From Gari tellinella (lineage: Eukaryota > Mollusca > Bivalvia > Cardiida > Psammobiidae), in assembly GCA_922989275.2 (NCBI GenBank), contig OV277870.1, positions 41,536,356 to 41,600,355 of the forward strand: a stretch of DNA of 64,000 nt, read 5' to 3'. Under the pieces are notes generated by a model. It was not told the origin of the DNA and made no database searches. It saw only the letters and a program-made list of their open reading frames with translations. The position numbers and the translations under genes were made by a program. Every line of letters starts with the position of its first letter. Position 1 is the first letter of the stretch. This document shows, piece by piece, positions 12,301-20,552 of the stretch.

Positions 12301-15300
12301 TCTATTTTCATATCAGAGCGGGTGTTTTAAATCGATGAAAAAATTGACACAAAATTATTAAATGGTTTTTGTAGTATTTTCGTTGTCTTAATAACACTAA
12401 TGTATTACTATATAACGATAAAGGATCTCAAATGAGAAAGACACAAATGTGCTGTTGATCAATCTATTTCTACAAGCTAAGTCATGTATATGAATGGTAC
12501 AGCAGACCGAACTCTGACCTATATAAACTGAGCCTGCGCACTGGATAGCTAGGCTATAGTCTATTTCATTAAATAGGAACTATGATAATACAACATCTCC
12601 CTTCTTTTAAAATTGATTTAAAAGAATCAAGTTGCTTTTTAAATTTTAAGCTCAGCGGCTAATTTTCAATTTCCGTTAGATGAATGGAAGTTTCATAAAC
12701 AAGCGTCAAAGCAATTATGAACCAATAAATGTTACATAAACAAATGCAGGTTAATGCGATAATTAACTGTGGCATTTACGCTTAGGATAGTAAAATAAAC
12801 AATGTGCGGTCTGCTCTACTAAAAACAAATTCATACATGTAATTATTTACAGACACTATCAATACAACATACTTACATAGAACACACAGAACTGTTTCTA
12901 TTTTCATATTAATATGAGGTTGCTTTTTTAAAAACATGTTCTTAAAACATTTGATCTGGATCAAAAATATTTACAGTGTGTATGATATATGTAGTCCAAT
13001 CCTGGCTGTCGAAGCACTTTTTCTTCACCACTCTCCCAGACCGTGTAACATAAGGGGTACTTGAACTGCTACTAGGGGAATTGTCAGGTGTTGGAGGTTT
13101 CTGCTGGGAATTCTGACCATGTTTATTATCTGCCAAAATGTTTGGATTGAATGGTGAGATATCAGTCACATTCTCATTAGTTTTGTGGAGGGCCAACCTA
13201 TTTCTGCGATAAATACCCCCATCATCAGTTTGAACTGTGAATGATCGTTCTCCGTGTGTTCCCATGACCTTTGCTTTCTTCCATGTTTTTCCAAACTGAA
13301 CTCTAACAGGGTCATTAATCGAAAGCGGTTTTAAAGGCTTGGCTGTCAAGTCGTACCTTTGTTTTTGCAATGATTTTGAATGGATCATTTTACCCTTAAC
13401 CTTTTCAGGATCTACAGTCTGGGGTTTCAGGGCCTTATTGCAAGTTGGTAAAACAGACTTTGTTCTACGGCCTAGCAAAAGCTGTGCTGGTGAATATCCA
13501 CATTCAAGTGGCGTATTTCTGTACTCTAGAAATACTAAATACGGGTTTTGACCAGATGTCTTTGCCTTTTTCATGAGCTTTTTGGCTATTCCTACACCTT
13601 TCTCCGCCATACCATTACCTTTAGGGTGCAAAGGTGAGGAAGTATGATGCTCAAAATCCCAAGTCCTAGCAAAGTTTCTAAAGTCGTCACTGCTAAATTG
13701 AGGACCGTTGTCAGAAATCAATGTCTCTACAATCCCGTTACGTGACATATGCACTTGTAATTTGCGAATTACAGTAGTCGACCGCGTGTCCTTTAAGTAG
13801 TCTACTTCAAAGAACCGACTGTAATAGTCTACAGTTAAAAGGTAATGTTAACCTTCGAACTGAAACAAATCCGCGCCTATCTTTTGATACGGGCGATCAG
13901 GAAATTCGGTCGAAATCATCGGTTGTTTCGCATTCGAATCTCTATGCGTGAGACAGGTTGAACATTGAAGAACATGTTCAGTGATTTGTTTCGTCATACC
14001 TGGCCAGAAAATGCTGTCTTTTGCTCTTTCTAGCGTTTTCGTTACCCCGAGATGACCAGTATGTACCTGTTGTAACATGTGTTTACGCAAGTTTCGCGGG
14101 ATAATCAATGTTTGACCTCTGAAGATTAGATCATCTTCTACTGATAATTCATCTCTGTGATTCCATTACTCGCAAATTTCCGGTTTGCAGTCTGACCTCT
14201 CGTTAGGCCAACCGCTAACTATAGTCCGTTTCAACAGCTGCATTTGCGGATCAATTGATAGTTCGCATTTCAAGTTTTCGATTCGCCTGTCGGTAACAAA
14301 CAGCTGCTTTTTCACTGTATGTACATGAAGATCAAGCCCTTCAATAAGTGCTGGGTACGTTTGATTCAAGTATTGCCGCGAAAGACAATCACTGACAGGA
14401 ATGTTTTTTCCGCTAACATGACGCACGTTTATGCGGTATTTCTGCAACTGCAAGAGCATTCTTTGCAGACGCGGCGGCGCAGCATGCAAATGTTTGAGCA
14501 TGATTGAAGCGATGGGTTTATGATCGGAATGCACAATAATGTCGTTTCCGTACGTGTACTGATGAAAACGTTTGCAACCAAACAAAATCGCCAGTAACTC
14601 TTTTTCTATCTGGGCATAGCCAATTTCTGCCTGCGTGAGACTTTTCGAAGCGAATGCAATCGGCCGTCCGTCTTGCATTAAGCACGCACCTATCCCAAAT
14701 TTGCTTGCATCGACCTCTAACGTAAGAGGCTCCGATGGGTTGTAATACCCGAGAACTGGGGCTGTTGTTATGGCATTTTTGACCTCGTTAAATGCCTTTT
14801 TCTGAGGCTCGTCCCACAGAAATTCGGTTTCTTTCTTTAGAAGTGCGCGAAGAGGCCCTGTGACCTCGGACAGATTTGGGGCAAATTTCGCTAGATAATT
14901 CACCATACCTAGGAAAGTTTCCAGTTTTGCGCGCGAATCTGGGGCTTCTAACTTGACAATAGCCTCAATTTTACTTGGGTCTGGTTTCAAGCCTGTGTTG
15001 CTTATAATGTGCCCAAAAAACGGTACTTCCGGCACCCCGATTACGCATTTATCAGGATTGAACCTAATCCCTTTTGCGCGAGCACGGTCTAGTGCGTTTT
15101 TCAAGTTTCTGTCGTGTTCCTCCGTCGTGCGACCGTGTATGAGGATGTCATCGACTATCGCGTGTATGCCTGGTAGTCCTTCAAAGATTTCATTAACCTT
15201 ATGCTGAAAAATATCGCCACTGGCAGAAATGCCAAAGGGTAACCGGAGATATTTATACCGTCCCATTGGCGTCCCAAAGCATGTCAAGTTTGACGACTCG

Positions 15301-18300
15301 TCGTCCAGTTTCACACTCCAATATGCATGCGTGATATCGAGTATGCTAAATCGCGTCGCACCCGAGAGTTTTGACGTGACGTCGTCAAGCGTAGGTGACG
15401 GATAGTGCGGTCGCCTTATAGCCTCATTCAGGGCATTGGGGTCAAGACAAACGCGTAGCTTACCTGTCTTAGGTTTTTCGACCACGACAATCGAATTCAC
15501 CCAATCGGTGGGTTCTGTGACTTTTTCAATGATCTTGTCGCGCTCCATTCGGTCAAGTTCGGACTTTAACCTGGACTGTAGAGCTTCCGGCACTCGACGC
15601 GGCGGATTGACTACCGGAACCGCATTTTCTTTCAAATGCAAGTGACATGAGCCGGGAATGACACCTATTCCTTTGAACAAATCTCCATATTCTTTCATGA
15701 CTATCGATTTGTTCAGTTCGCATGTGCTACCCTTGGGTGTTTTGTTTGAGTCTGCTGACAACTCTGAGTCTACCGAGTATGTCAGTCTGATCAGTTCTAA
15801 GTCTAAGGATGACTGTAATCCTATCAGACAGGGTGAAGAACTTTCAACTACATAGAATCCGATCTTTGAATTTGCAAGCCATGCTGATTTTGCCCTTAAC
15901 CTTAATGGCGTTGCCTGTATAAGACGTGAGTCTACAATCATTGGGCTCTAGGGGCTTTTGTAAGGACATTGATTTGAACAATTTTTCAGAAAGAGTGTTA
16001 ACAGCACTCCCAGAATCAATTTTGAATTTGACCGGGACTTGATTTGGACCAATTTTCAAGGAAACGAATGCACGGTCTGGTGAATGAGAAAAAGTGCTTA
16101 CCGTGTCCAGAAAATGCTCTTCCAACATGTCCTCTGCTTCAAAATCTCGGTCACTTCTGTTAATGTCATTCACTGTCCTTTTCGATTTACACATAGATTT
16201 GAAATGGTTGTATTTCTTACAATTATAATACTGCTTCTCATAAGCAGGACACAGTTTTTTGTCCTTTTTGTGTAAAGTTCCACAGTTTGGACATTTTGTC
16301 GCATGTGGTTGTTGTTGTTGTCCCTGTTTCTGCTTCCAGCTTGGTTGACGTCGACGTTGGTGCTTTACGTCATCAACGGTTGAGTGTCCACTGGCCTGCG
16401 CCCCGTCGCTTGTCCCCGACATAGTCCTCAGTTGTTCCCGAGAATATTCGAATGCCTGTGCGTTTTCAATGGCAGTGTCTAATGTCAGCTTTTCACCAAT
16501 GTTAATTAACTTCTCGCGTAACCGAGCTGACGACGCTCCAAATACAATCCTATCACGGATCATGTCGTCTTGGTCTTTAAATTGACAGTCTTGTGCTGCA
16601 ATTTTCAATTTTGTCACAAATGACTCAATGGCGTATGTCCCTTGCGTGATATTATTGAATTTAAACCTTGCGAAAATTGGGTTCAGCTTTGGTTGGACGT
16701 ATTGTTTAAACTTAGTGTAATACGTCTCCAACAACTTTGCGTCCTCTTCGCCAATTGTCCATGTGTGTTGGACGTCTCTGCCTTTGTCCCCTATCCAGAG
16801 GAGCAGGTAAGACACTTTCTCTGCCTCTGATTTGCTCTTTAGAGGACCAGAGAACACTAGTTTGGCATGTCTTATAAATTTGTCCCATGCTTCTGGTAAA
16901 TTTGAACTTTCCCAGTCCATAGATGGAATTGACACACCACACATTTCCATTGTGATTAATTCACTGTCCAAGTATTTAATATCCAAATGTAAAATAAGGG
17001 TAGTGAGCGTTCCAATTGTTAATAAATAGTTTCTTCTGACACCATGTAGTATTTTCGTTGTCTTAATAACACTAATGTATTACTATATAACGATAAAGGA
17101 TCTCAAATGAGAAAGACACAAATGTGCTGTTGATCAATCTATTTCTACAAGCTAAGTCATGTATATGAATGGTACAGCAGACCGAACTCTGACCTATATA
17201 AACTGAGCATGCGCACTGGATAGCTAGGCTATAGTCTATTTCATTAAATAGGAACTATGATAATACAACAGTTTTTATTTGTGTTTTTGAATTGATGTAC
17301 TGTCCTCAACGTTGTTATGATTGGTAACGAATTTTCATTGACACTTCTGACGAATAATAACCATCTATCCAAACGTCGCTAATTTCTGGTTAACATTCCC
17401 CACTGAAAATGCATTGGAATGAGATTTCTGAAAAACTTCATTTTGTTTTTGTTTACCAAGAGTATTATCCATTGATCACTATATGAGTTGTTTAAGACAT
17501 GTTTAACATTTGAAGTAATGGGAATATCCGGGGTGTTGCGTTGGAAGTTTGGCATAGTATAGAAAGCTATTTACGTAATACTCATTTGAGGATGTATGCC
17601 ATATGAAGAGATGGATAGGTATATTCTCTTTTACATCCACCGTGATTTAAACTGCCACCTGCCTCAACCACTTGAACATTAACACAATTAAGAAGGCGTA
17701 ATAGAGACGTATTACTTTACACGTTTCATTACAGGATTTCTCGTTGAACATTGAAGAAGTTAAAGAACTGACTAAACAATTCAACCCAGAACTCGTCATA
17801 ATTGAATCAGGGGGAGACAACCTCGCGGCCAACTTTAGCCGGGAACTGGCGGACTACATAATATACGTCATCGATGTAGCAGGTACACCGATAATGGCCG
17901 GAAACCAGTATAATTCGATTTAACCCATTTAACCATTTCGGCGCCAAATTATTCGGGATATTTTAACCCCATTCACTTGTCGTCTGATTCAGTATTGTTG
18001 TCTGAAAGAACGTTTAAAAGTTAGATTTAAGGTTGTATGGCTTCGAAATATCGAAAAGACTGTCAAACAGCTTGGATCCTGATCAGACGCCGCGTTACGC
18101 GGCGTCTGATCTGGATCCAAACTGTTTGCAAAGTGGACTTTATGCGACTACGGCGCCGAAAGGGTGAAGCTTAATGTCTATTTAAAAAAGGACATTGGCA
18201 AACAGTGTAGATCCTAATGAGACGCAGTTGCGCTGTTTGCTATTGTATATGACATGTTCTGCTGTATGGAAATGTATAGCTATAATAACATTTTTGCAAT

Positions 18301-19901
18301 AACATTGGGAGGGTTCATTATATTATCCGGGTCTTAACTGATTAACCCTTTCTGCGTCAAAGTCGAGTCAGCAAACAGTTTGGATCCTGATAAGATGTCG
18401 CGTATAAAATAGTTCCAATTTAAACAGTCATGAATATGCTTAGTAAGAAATATATTATCTATCCTAGCAGATGTTTGCTTAAAGCAGGCTGAAAGTATCC
18501 CAGATTGTGCCTTAAGCCACGTTCTATATTACTTTCTACCTGCTTTAAGTGGTTGTTTGATTTAAAAACTAGAAACATGCTATGGAGTAAAGGGTAAATG
18601 TGCTTTTACAATAAAACGTTTAGTCTACAACATAAAAGCAACATGTTTTAACGATTTTAATATATCATTTGCAGGAGGCGATAAAATTCCCAGGAAAGGC
18701 GGCCCAGGAATAACACAAAGTGACTTGCTAGTCGTGAACAAAACAGACCTCGCTGAAGCTGTAGGAGCAGACCTCAAGGTAAAAACAGTATACACTCTCT
18801 ATTTTGTCCATTAAAAATAAGGTTAGGCAAAATAAAAAAATACATCTGTTTCCGGTAACCCGACCGACCCTAGTTTTTTCCTCCGACCCTAAACTTTTTT
18901 TTTCATTTTTCGGAAAATGTATCGGTGAATGACGGTCATTTTAGTGGCGCATGTGTGTAATAGAAAAGCTATTCTCCACTTAATTGTTTAAAAGGCAACT
19001 TTAAAGTCGTTTAAGTGTTTTAAAAATTGATTTTTAAATAAGATTAAGCAAGACTCTAAGTGAAATTTTATCTAAATATGTCATAAAGTACCTTCTTTGC
19101 AGATATGACCTGCTAGTTAATTAACCATTGACACATTCAACATGCATACAACACATATCAAAACATTATTTATTCAACCCGTCATACTTATAAACGTCAC
19201 TTCTTTGTCGGTTAAGTATACTAATATTTGTTAACAATCATACCAGTTTAAATGTTTAAGGTAATTTTGGTAATGGGACCTATCAATTAAATCAAGAATC
19301 AGTGAATCAATATTTTACGACAGTCCGTCCCTAATTTTTTTGGGCATGTAACAACTTTCTTTTTCACATTTTGTGGAAATTTTAGGACGCTATATTAATG
19401 GAGGTCGTATATTTCTTTCATTTTAAGTAGTACAATGTATGTATATAATACTGTATTTGTATTTCTTAACTAGTCTTAATTACATTTATTTTTACAGAGG
19501 TAAAAATAAGTAGTTGTGATATTTGTATTGTGATAAGTCTCTTATAATTCTTGAAAGAATGCCATGGTAACGCGGCGTCTGAACTCGTCTTTAGGTTTCA
19601 TTACTGAAAACATGTACCAATCTAATTTAAAAAAATGCAGACGACAATTTCGAAGCAGACGATATTAACGCAGGATAAGGATTAAGGGTTAATAGTCATC
19701 CAGTCATTTTAGTGCTAGATGTTGGTCTCATACCATGAATGGTCAGTAACAATTTTGTTAATCTTGCAGGTCATGGATCGGGACGCACGACTGATGCGGC
19801 AGACCGGACCGACTATATTCGCTCAAGCCAAACATAACCTCGGAATTCCGGAAATAGCCGAGCTGATACTTCGGGCTCACAAGGAGGCCACAGCATCTTA
19901 G
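3232..19901 (+). CDS. ureG: Urease accessory protein UreG, nickel-delivering GTPase (six visible exons)
   Basis: The product is the SIMIBI-class GTPase that, with the other urease accessory proteins, delivers nickel to the urease active site in the cytosol. Exons: 3232-3377, 4296-4420, 7195-7291, 17735-17882, 18675-18778 and 19770-19901. All junctions are GT-AG and phases join without a break, giving about 249 residues. In order: a His-rich nickel-binding N-terminus ([17 protein letters not shown]), the P-loop GPVGSGKT (4320-4343), the UreG metal-binding CPH motif (7268-7276), ESGGDN in exon 4, the guanine-specificity NKTDL in exon 5, and the stop at 19899-19901. Bacterial UreG is about 205 residues, so only the His-rich extension adds length. 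The 3232 boundary is an acceptor after a pyrimidine tract, so the start codon should lie in an unseen upstream exon. An in-frame ATG at 3177 exists but lies at the edge of a dispersed repeat. Confidence 0.95.
3378..4295 (+). other. ureG intron 1 with palindrome relics
   Basis: Contains a C11 run near 3411-3421, a half palindrome (GCGGCGTCTGATCAGGATCC) near 3447-3475, and a degraded family C element at about 4085-4270. The stretch 3490-4080 shows no recognisable feature. Confidence 0.6.
4165..4232. repeat. Palindrome module (family C context)
   Basis: Near-perfect inverted repeat with the core GACGCCGCGTTACGCGGCGTC and outer arms TCAAATAGTTTTGATCC / GGGTCAAAACTGTTTGA. The flanking ATTGTCGTCTGC at 4092 is the family C hallmark. 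Confidence 0.8.
4296..4420 (+). CDS. ureG: ureG exon 2, P-loop
   Basis: Acceptor GACAG before, donor GTATAG after. 125 nt, beginning RAFTVGIGG, with GPVGSGKT at 4320-4343 and ending NDIFT plus two bases completed by exon 3 to give Arg. Its last 70 nt (4351-4420) and the adjoining 39 nt of intron form the unit of the tandem array that follows. Confidence 0.95.
4351..5520 (+). repeat. 109-bp tandem array of ureG exon 2 end plus splice donor, about 10.7 copies
   Basis: The word TGTAGACACC (or a one-base variant) recurs at 4362, 4471, 4580, 4689, 4798, 4907, 5016, 5125, 5234, 5343 and 5452, exactly 109 bp apart. Each unit is 70 nt of exon 2 plus 39 nt of intron and carries a splice donor: GTATAG in most, GTACGG in the last copies. 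Copies after the first share changes such as CTTAGAG for CTCCGAG, which is synonymous in the exon frame. The array breaks off at 5520, where another element has inserted, and a remnant resumes at 6636. Confidence 0.95.
5526..5658. mobile_element. 133-bp hairpin MITE
   Basis: The whole sequence folds back: ATTAGATGGCAG at the left pairs with CTGCCATCTAAT at the right, then GCGTGACATTCAAATTGTCA with its complement, then AGAATGTCACCCT with AGGGTGACATTCT. The loop is about 11 nt. No coding capacity. Confidence 0.8.
5825..6022 (+). repeat. 71-bp tandem repeats with CRE-like palindrome
   Basis: AGAGTGACGTCACAAAA recurs at 5825, 5896 and 5967, and a shortened AAGAGTGACAG follows near 5995. Each unit carries TGACGTCA, the full cAMP-response-element palindrome. 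Regulatory function is not shown. Confidence 0.75.
6029..6565 (+). mobile_element. TTAA-flanked MITE with tRNA-like core, copy 1
   Basis: TTAA lies at both edges (6025-6028, 6566-6569). Inverted ends are AGGGACTCGCAACCGGATGG and CCATCTGGTTGCGAGTCGC. The TTAA duplication is the piggyBac signature, although the terminal bases are not typical piggyBac. The interior holds a tRNA-like sequence at 6342-6432. A close, inverted copy lies at 58375-58913, so the family was recently active. Confidence 0.85.
6342..6432 (+). repeat. tRNA-like module (type 1) inside TTAA MITE
   Basis: A-box-like GTGGTCCATTGG and B-box GGTTCGAATCC at tRNA spacing, with a partly paired acceptor stem (GTTTCCG / CAGAGAC) and a long middle region like class II (Ser/Leu) tRNAs. 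Probably tRNA-derived, not a working tRNA gene. Confidence 0.7.
6980..7050. repeat. Palindrome module with a divergent stem
   Basis: Outer arms CAAACATTGTAG / CTACACTGTTTG match the common module, but the inner stem is different: CCAGCCACCGCGTC pairs with GACGCGGTGGCTGG around AAA. Only one mismatch in about 25 paired bases. Confidence 0.85.
7195..7291 (+). CDS. ureG: ureG exon 3, CPH motif
   Basis: Acceptor TTATATAG, donor GTAAGT. Encodes [17 protein letters not shown] and the segment with CPH (7268-7276), the UreG metal-binding signature. Ends in phase 0 after AAIRE. Confidence 0.96.
7565..8610 (+). mobile_element. Family I MITE split by a repeat-bearing insertion
   Basis: The left part 7565-7621 (TTAATCCATTTACGCCCAG) and right part from about 8558 (TTTTATCAAAGGGAAGCC) are contiguous in the copy at 234-466. 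Between them lies about 935 bp with GGCCGGATT near its left end and AATCCGGCC near its right end, carrying a CCGTCCGTCCG tract and the tandem repeat listed next. Confidence 0.7.
7690..8505 (+). repeat. About 179-bp degenerate tandem repeat, 4-5 copies
   Basis: AGTGTCAGTTT recurs near 7714, 7893, 8072, 8228 and 8408 (spacings 179, 179, 156, 180). Units include CAACCAAATTTGGCATGTAC and TAGGTCACTGTGACCTAGAT, the latter an internal palindrome. The CCGTCCGTCC tract just upstream is typical of molluscan repeats. Confidence 0.85.
8641..8773 (+). mobile_element. Family A MITE, right-half remnant
   Basis: Begins inside the palindrome (GGCAAGTAGTTTGAAGCC) and ends AACGCGTTTATTGGGAAGGA...TTTTCCACTG. 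The left half is missing. Confidence 0.65.
8774..9039. other. No recognised gene
   Basis: Starts with a short GTCCGT/GTCTGT-rich tract (8790-8850), then unremarkable AT-rich intron sequence up to the TIR element. Confidence 0.4.
9153..9172. repeat. C20 homopolymer
   Basis: An unbroken run of 20 C within the left end of the 3.1-kb element. Prone to length change and assembly error. Confidence 0.9.
9842..10602. mobile_element. TTAA-flanked element with long inverted arms
   Basis: TTAA at both edges (9838-9841, 10603-10606). Arms begin GGACTATCGCGGCAGTTT and pair over roughly 140 bp or more, including TGTTGTGCA, AAATATGAAATA, GGAGTCCCCG and GTTCTTTTCTTAATA. The middle is AT-rich and non-coding. 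Unrelated in sequence to the TTAA MITE with tRNA-like core. Confidence 0.8.
10607..11424. other. Non-coding interior of the 3.1-kb element
   Basis: GC-richer than its surroundings (GGGCGACC, GCCCGATA, GACGGGCGCCG) with short open frames that resemble nothing I know. No conserved domain seen. Confidence 0.35.
11430..11530 (-). repeat. tRNA-derived SINE head
   Basis: On the - strand, GTGGTCCAGTGC (A-box-like) is followed by GGTTCGAATCC (B-box) at tRNA spacing. The tail after the head is not recognised. Confidence 0.6.
11758..11975 (+). repeat. tRNA-derived SINE, about 215 bp
   Basis: Head with a B-box-like GAGTTCGATCC, then a central GAGAGGGTCGCCTGTCCG, and a tail ending TTTCATAAAGAAATGTTAA. 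Head plus body plus A/T tail fits a SINE. An open frame across it (11760-11963) is not a gene. Confidence 0.6.
12370..12595 (-). repeat. 3' LTR of gypsy element
   Basis: 226 bp, pairs with 17045-17270. A TATATAAA box-like word is present near the middle. Confidence 0.95.
12596..12611 (-). promoter_or_regulatory. Polypurine tract
   Basis: On the - strand AAAAGAAGGGAGA lies directly before the 3' LTR, the expected position of the plus-strand primer. Confidence 0.8.
12942..13847 (-). pseudogene. Integrase core and C-terminal part of pol
   Basis: Frame on the - strand after the TAA at 13848-13850, open to 12942. It holds the second catalytic Asp (SDNGPQF), the Glu of the DDE triad (NGMAEKGV), a C-terminal basic DNA-binding region (about residues 130-180 of the 270-residue part) and a Ser/Pro-rich tail. 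The integrase of this family inserts the cDNA. It is cut off from the rest of pol by the stop codon. Confidence 0.85.
13848..14165 (-). pseudogene. Integrase N-terminal zinc domain, isolated between two stop codons
   Basis: Same reading frame as upstream pol but bounded by TAA at 14166-14168 and at 13848-13850. Contains the HHCC zinc-finger pattern ([10 protein letters not shown] ... CSTC) and the first catalytic Asp (GADLF). Both stops look like point mutations because the frame continues sensibly on either side. Confidence 0.85.
14166..15941 (-). pseudogene. Pol: protease end, reverse transcriptase and RNase H
   Basis: 591 residues. RT motifs in order: the palm Asp in [11 protein letters not shown], a fingers-palm [10 protein letters not shown] segment, and the catalytic IVDDIL (xxDD box). 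RNase H follows with [18 protein letters not shown] and HSDHKP. The gene family copies the RNA into cDNA. The frame overlaps gag-protease by 98 nt in a different phase (+1), so either a frameshift is used or, more likely, an indel broke it. It ends at the premature TAA. Confidence 0.9.
15844..16986 (-). CDS. Gag and aspartic protease of gypsy element
   Basis: 380 residues. The first two thirds match the capsid-like Gag of metazoan Ty3/gypsy elements (Trp- and Leu-rich helices), followed by a basic Gln-rich linker and two zinc-knuckle-like segments (CPNCGTLH... and [12 protein letters not shown]). In the second knuckle one expected Cys is Tyr. The protease active site DSG lies at FKIDSGSAV. 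The frame is open up to the phase change into pol. Confidence 0.85.
   Translation of the reverse strand: MDIKYLDSELITMEMCGVSIPSMDWESSNLPEAWDKFIRHAKLVFSGPLKSKSEAEKVSYLLLWIGDKGRDVQHTWTIGEEDAKLLETYYTKFKQYVQPKLNPIFARFKFNNITQGTYAIESFVTKLKIAAQDCQFKDQDDMIRDRIVFGASSARLREKLINIGEKLTLDTAIENAQAFEYSREQLRTMSGTSDGAQASGHSTVDDVKHQRRRQPSWKQKQGQQQQPHATKCPNCGTLHKKDKKLCPAYEKQYYNCKKYNHFKSMCKSKRTVNDINRSDRDFEAEDMLEEHFLDTVSTFSHSPDRAFVSLKIGPNQVPVKFKIDSGSAVNTLSEKLFKSMSLQKPLEPNDCRLTSYTGNAIKVKGKISMACKFKDRILCS
17027..17044 (-). promoter_or_regulatory. Primer-binding site
   Basis: On the - strand TGGTGTCAGAAG follows the 5' LTR directly. TGG pairs with the CCA end of a tRNA primer. The tRNA identity was not determined. 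Confidence 0.75.
17045..17270 (-). repeat. 5' LTR of gypsy element
   Basis: 226 bp, TG...CA on the element strand, next to the GTTTT duplication at 17271-17275. Confidence 0.95.
17276..17734. other. ureG intron 3, 3' part
   Basis: AT-rich, no repeat or exon recognised before the TTTCATTACAG acceptor. Confidence 0.4.
17735..17882 (+). CDS. ureG: ureG exon 4
   Basis: Acceptor CATTACAG, donor GTACAC. 148 nt encoding [16 protein letters not shown], then ESGGDN and [11 protein letters not shown], the switch region of the GTPase. The last codon is split 1/2 with exon 5 and gives Gly. Confidence 0.96.
17929..18168. mobile_element. Family D MITE with central palindrome
   Basis: Inverted ends TTAACCATTTCGGCGCC and GGCGCCGAAAGGGTGAA. 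The palindrome at 18063-18129 has GCTTGGATCC / GGATCCAAAC arms and the GCGTTACGC core. Lies in ureG intron 4. Confidence 0.75.
18345..18598. mobile_element. Family E MITE, degraded
   Basis: From TTAACCCTTTC near 18345 to GGAGTAAAGGGTAAA near 18596, with the second palindrome type (GCTTAAAGCAGGCTGAAAG ... CTTTCTACCTGCTTTAAG) at about 18476-18550. Confidence 0.6.
18675..18778 (+). CDS. ureG: ureG exon 5, NKTDL motif
   Basis: Acceptor TTTGCAG, donor GTAAAA. Encodes [11 protein letters not shown], then [20 protein letters not shown]. NKxD is the guanine-specificity motif. Confidence 0.96.
18830..19400 (+). repeat. Dispersed repeat, inverted relative at 62945-63290
   Basis: Blocks shared in inverted orientation with 62945-63290: CATTGACACATTCAACATGC, AAACGTCACTTCTTTG, AATTTTGGTAATGGGACC and CCGTCCCTAATTT. 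Type unknown. No coding capacity. Confidence 0.6.
19770..19901 (+). CDS. ureG: ureG exon 6 and stop
   Basis: Acceptor ATCTTGCAG. Encodes [19 protein letters not shown] and a C-terminal helix ending HKEATAS, stop TAG at 19899-19901. The length and end agree with UreG. Confidence 0.96.
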   Translation, partial: VMDRDARLMRQTGPTIFAQAKHNLGIPEIAELILRAHKEATAS

Positions 19902-19993
19902 CCAAAGAACACACTTCGATCATCAGAACTTATCACATTATTTGAAGTTATGCCATTTTCTATATTTAATATCATTGTATTTTGTTTCTCTAC

Positions 19994-20552
19994 CGTTACG
20001 CAGAATAGTGGACACGCAGGTGGCCCACTTGCTCTCATTTTCGAGCATTAAAATAAGAAGGGCATTTTTACATAACTTGTAATAACTTTTTTTTCTGGAC
20101 AGATATCGTTCCTGTGCAAACGGCCTGTGTTAGCTTAAACATTTTCCTTTATGATGAAATTTGTTTTGAAAAAATATTTTAATAAGATTTTGGTCCTTTT
20201 TTAAGTTTAAAAAGACACCTCTAAATCACATTAAACAAAGAGTAAAATGCTGAAAATAAGCCTCGACGCGGATAATATAACACGACCTTGTGCATTTATA
20301 CAAATCGATATCAATTCTGTGCAAACGGGCTCGTATACTTGACTATTTTTTCTTTCTTTTGATATAAATTTAAGAATTGTAAGTTAATGTTAATTTGGTC
20401 CTTTTTCAAATTGAAAATAAAATTAATATGTTCAAAGAGTCGTCGGGAGTTTCCGTAAATACCGAGCGGTAAGAGCCGAACATTGACGGGCACGCAAGCT
20501 AGCGTAAGACAGTTTATCGATAATCTATCGGTGTCCACTATTCTGCCTAACG
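19994..20552 (+). mobile_element. F element copy 1 (559 bp), left border of the array
   Basis: Inverted ends CGTTACGCAGAATAGTGGAC and the reverse of CGTTAGGCAGAATAGTGGAC (21 of 22 terminal bases). Exactly the same length as copies at 35053 and 41290, all in the same orientation. AT-rich and non-coding. It starts 92 bp after the ureG stop, and an ATTAAA near 20048 could serve ureG polyadenylation. Confidence 0.9.

Larger units (their letters stand above)
12370..17270 (-). mobile_element. Ty3/gypsy LTR retrotransposon, antisense in ureG intron 3
   Basis: 4901 bp with two 226-bp LTRs (12370-12595, 17045-17270) starting TG and ending CA, flanked by a 5-bp duplication GTTTT (12365-12369, 17271-17275). 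Reading on the - strand: 5' LTR, primer-binding site, gag-protease, pol, polypurine tract, 3' LTR. The LTRs differ at one position that I could find (GAGCCTGCGC versus GAGCATGCGC), so insertion was recent. The coding region is nevertheless broken: a frame change between protease and reverse transcriptase, and two in-frame TAA codons around the integrase. It lies between ureG exons 3 and 4, in antisense. Confidence 0.96.
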
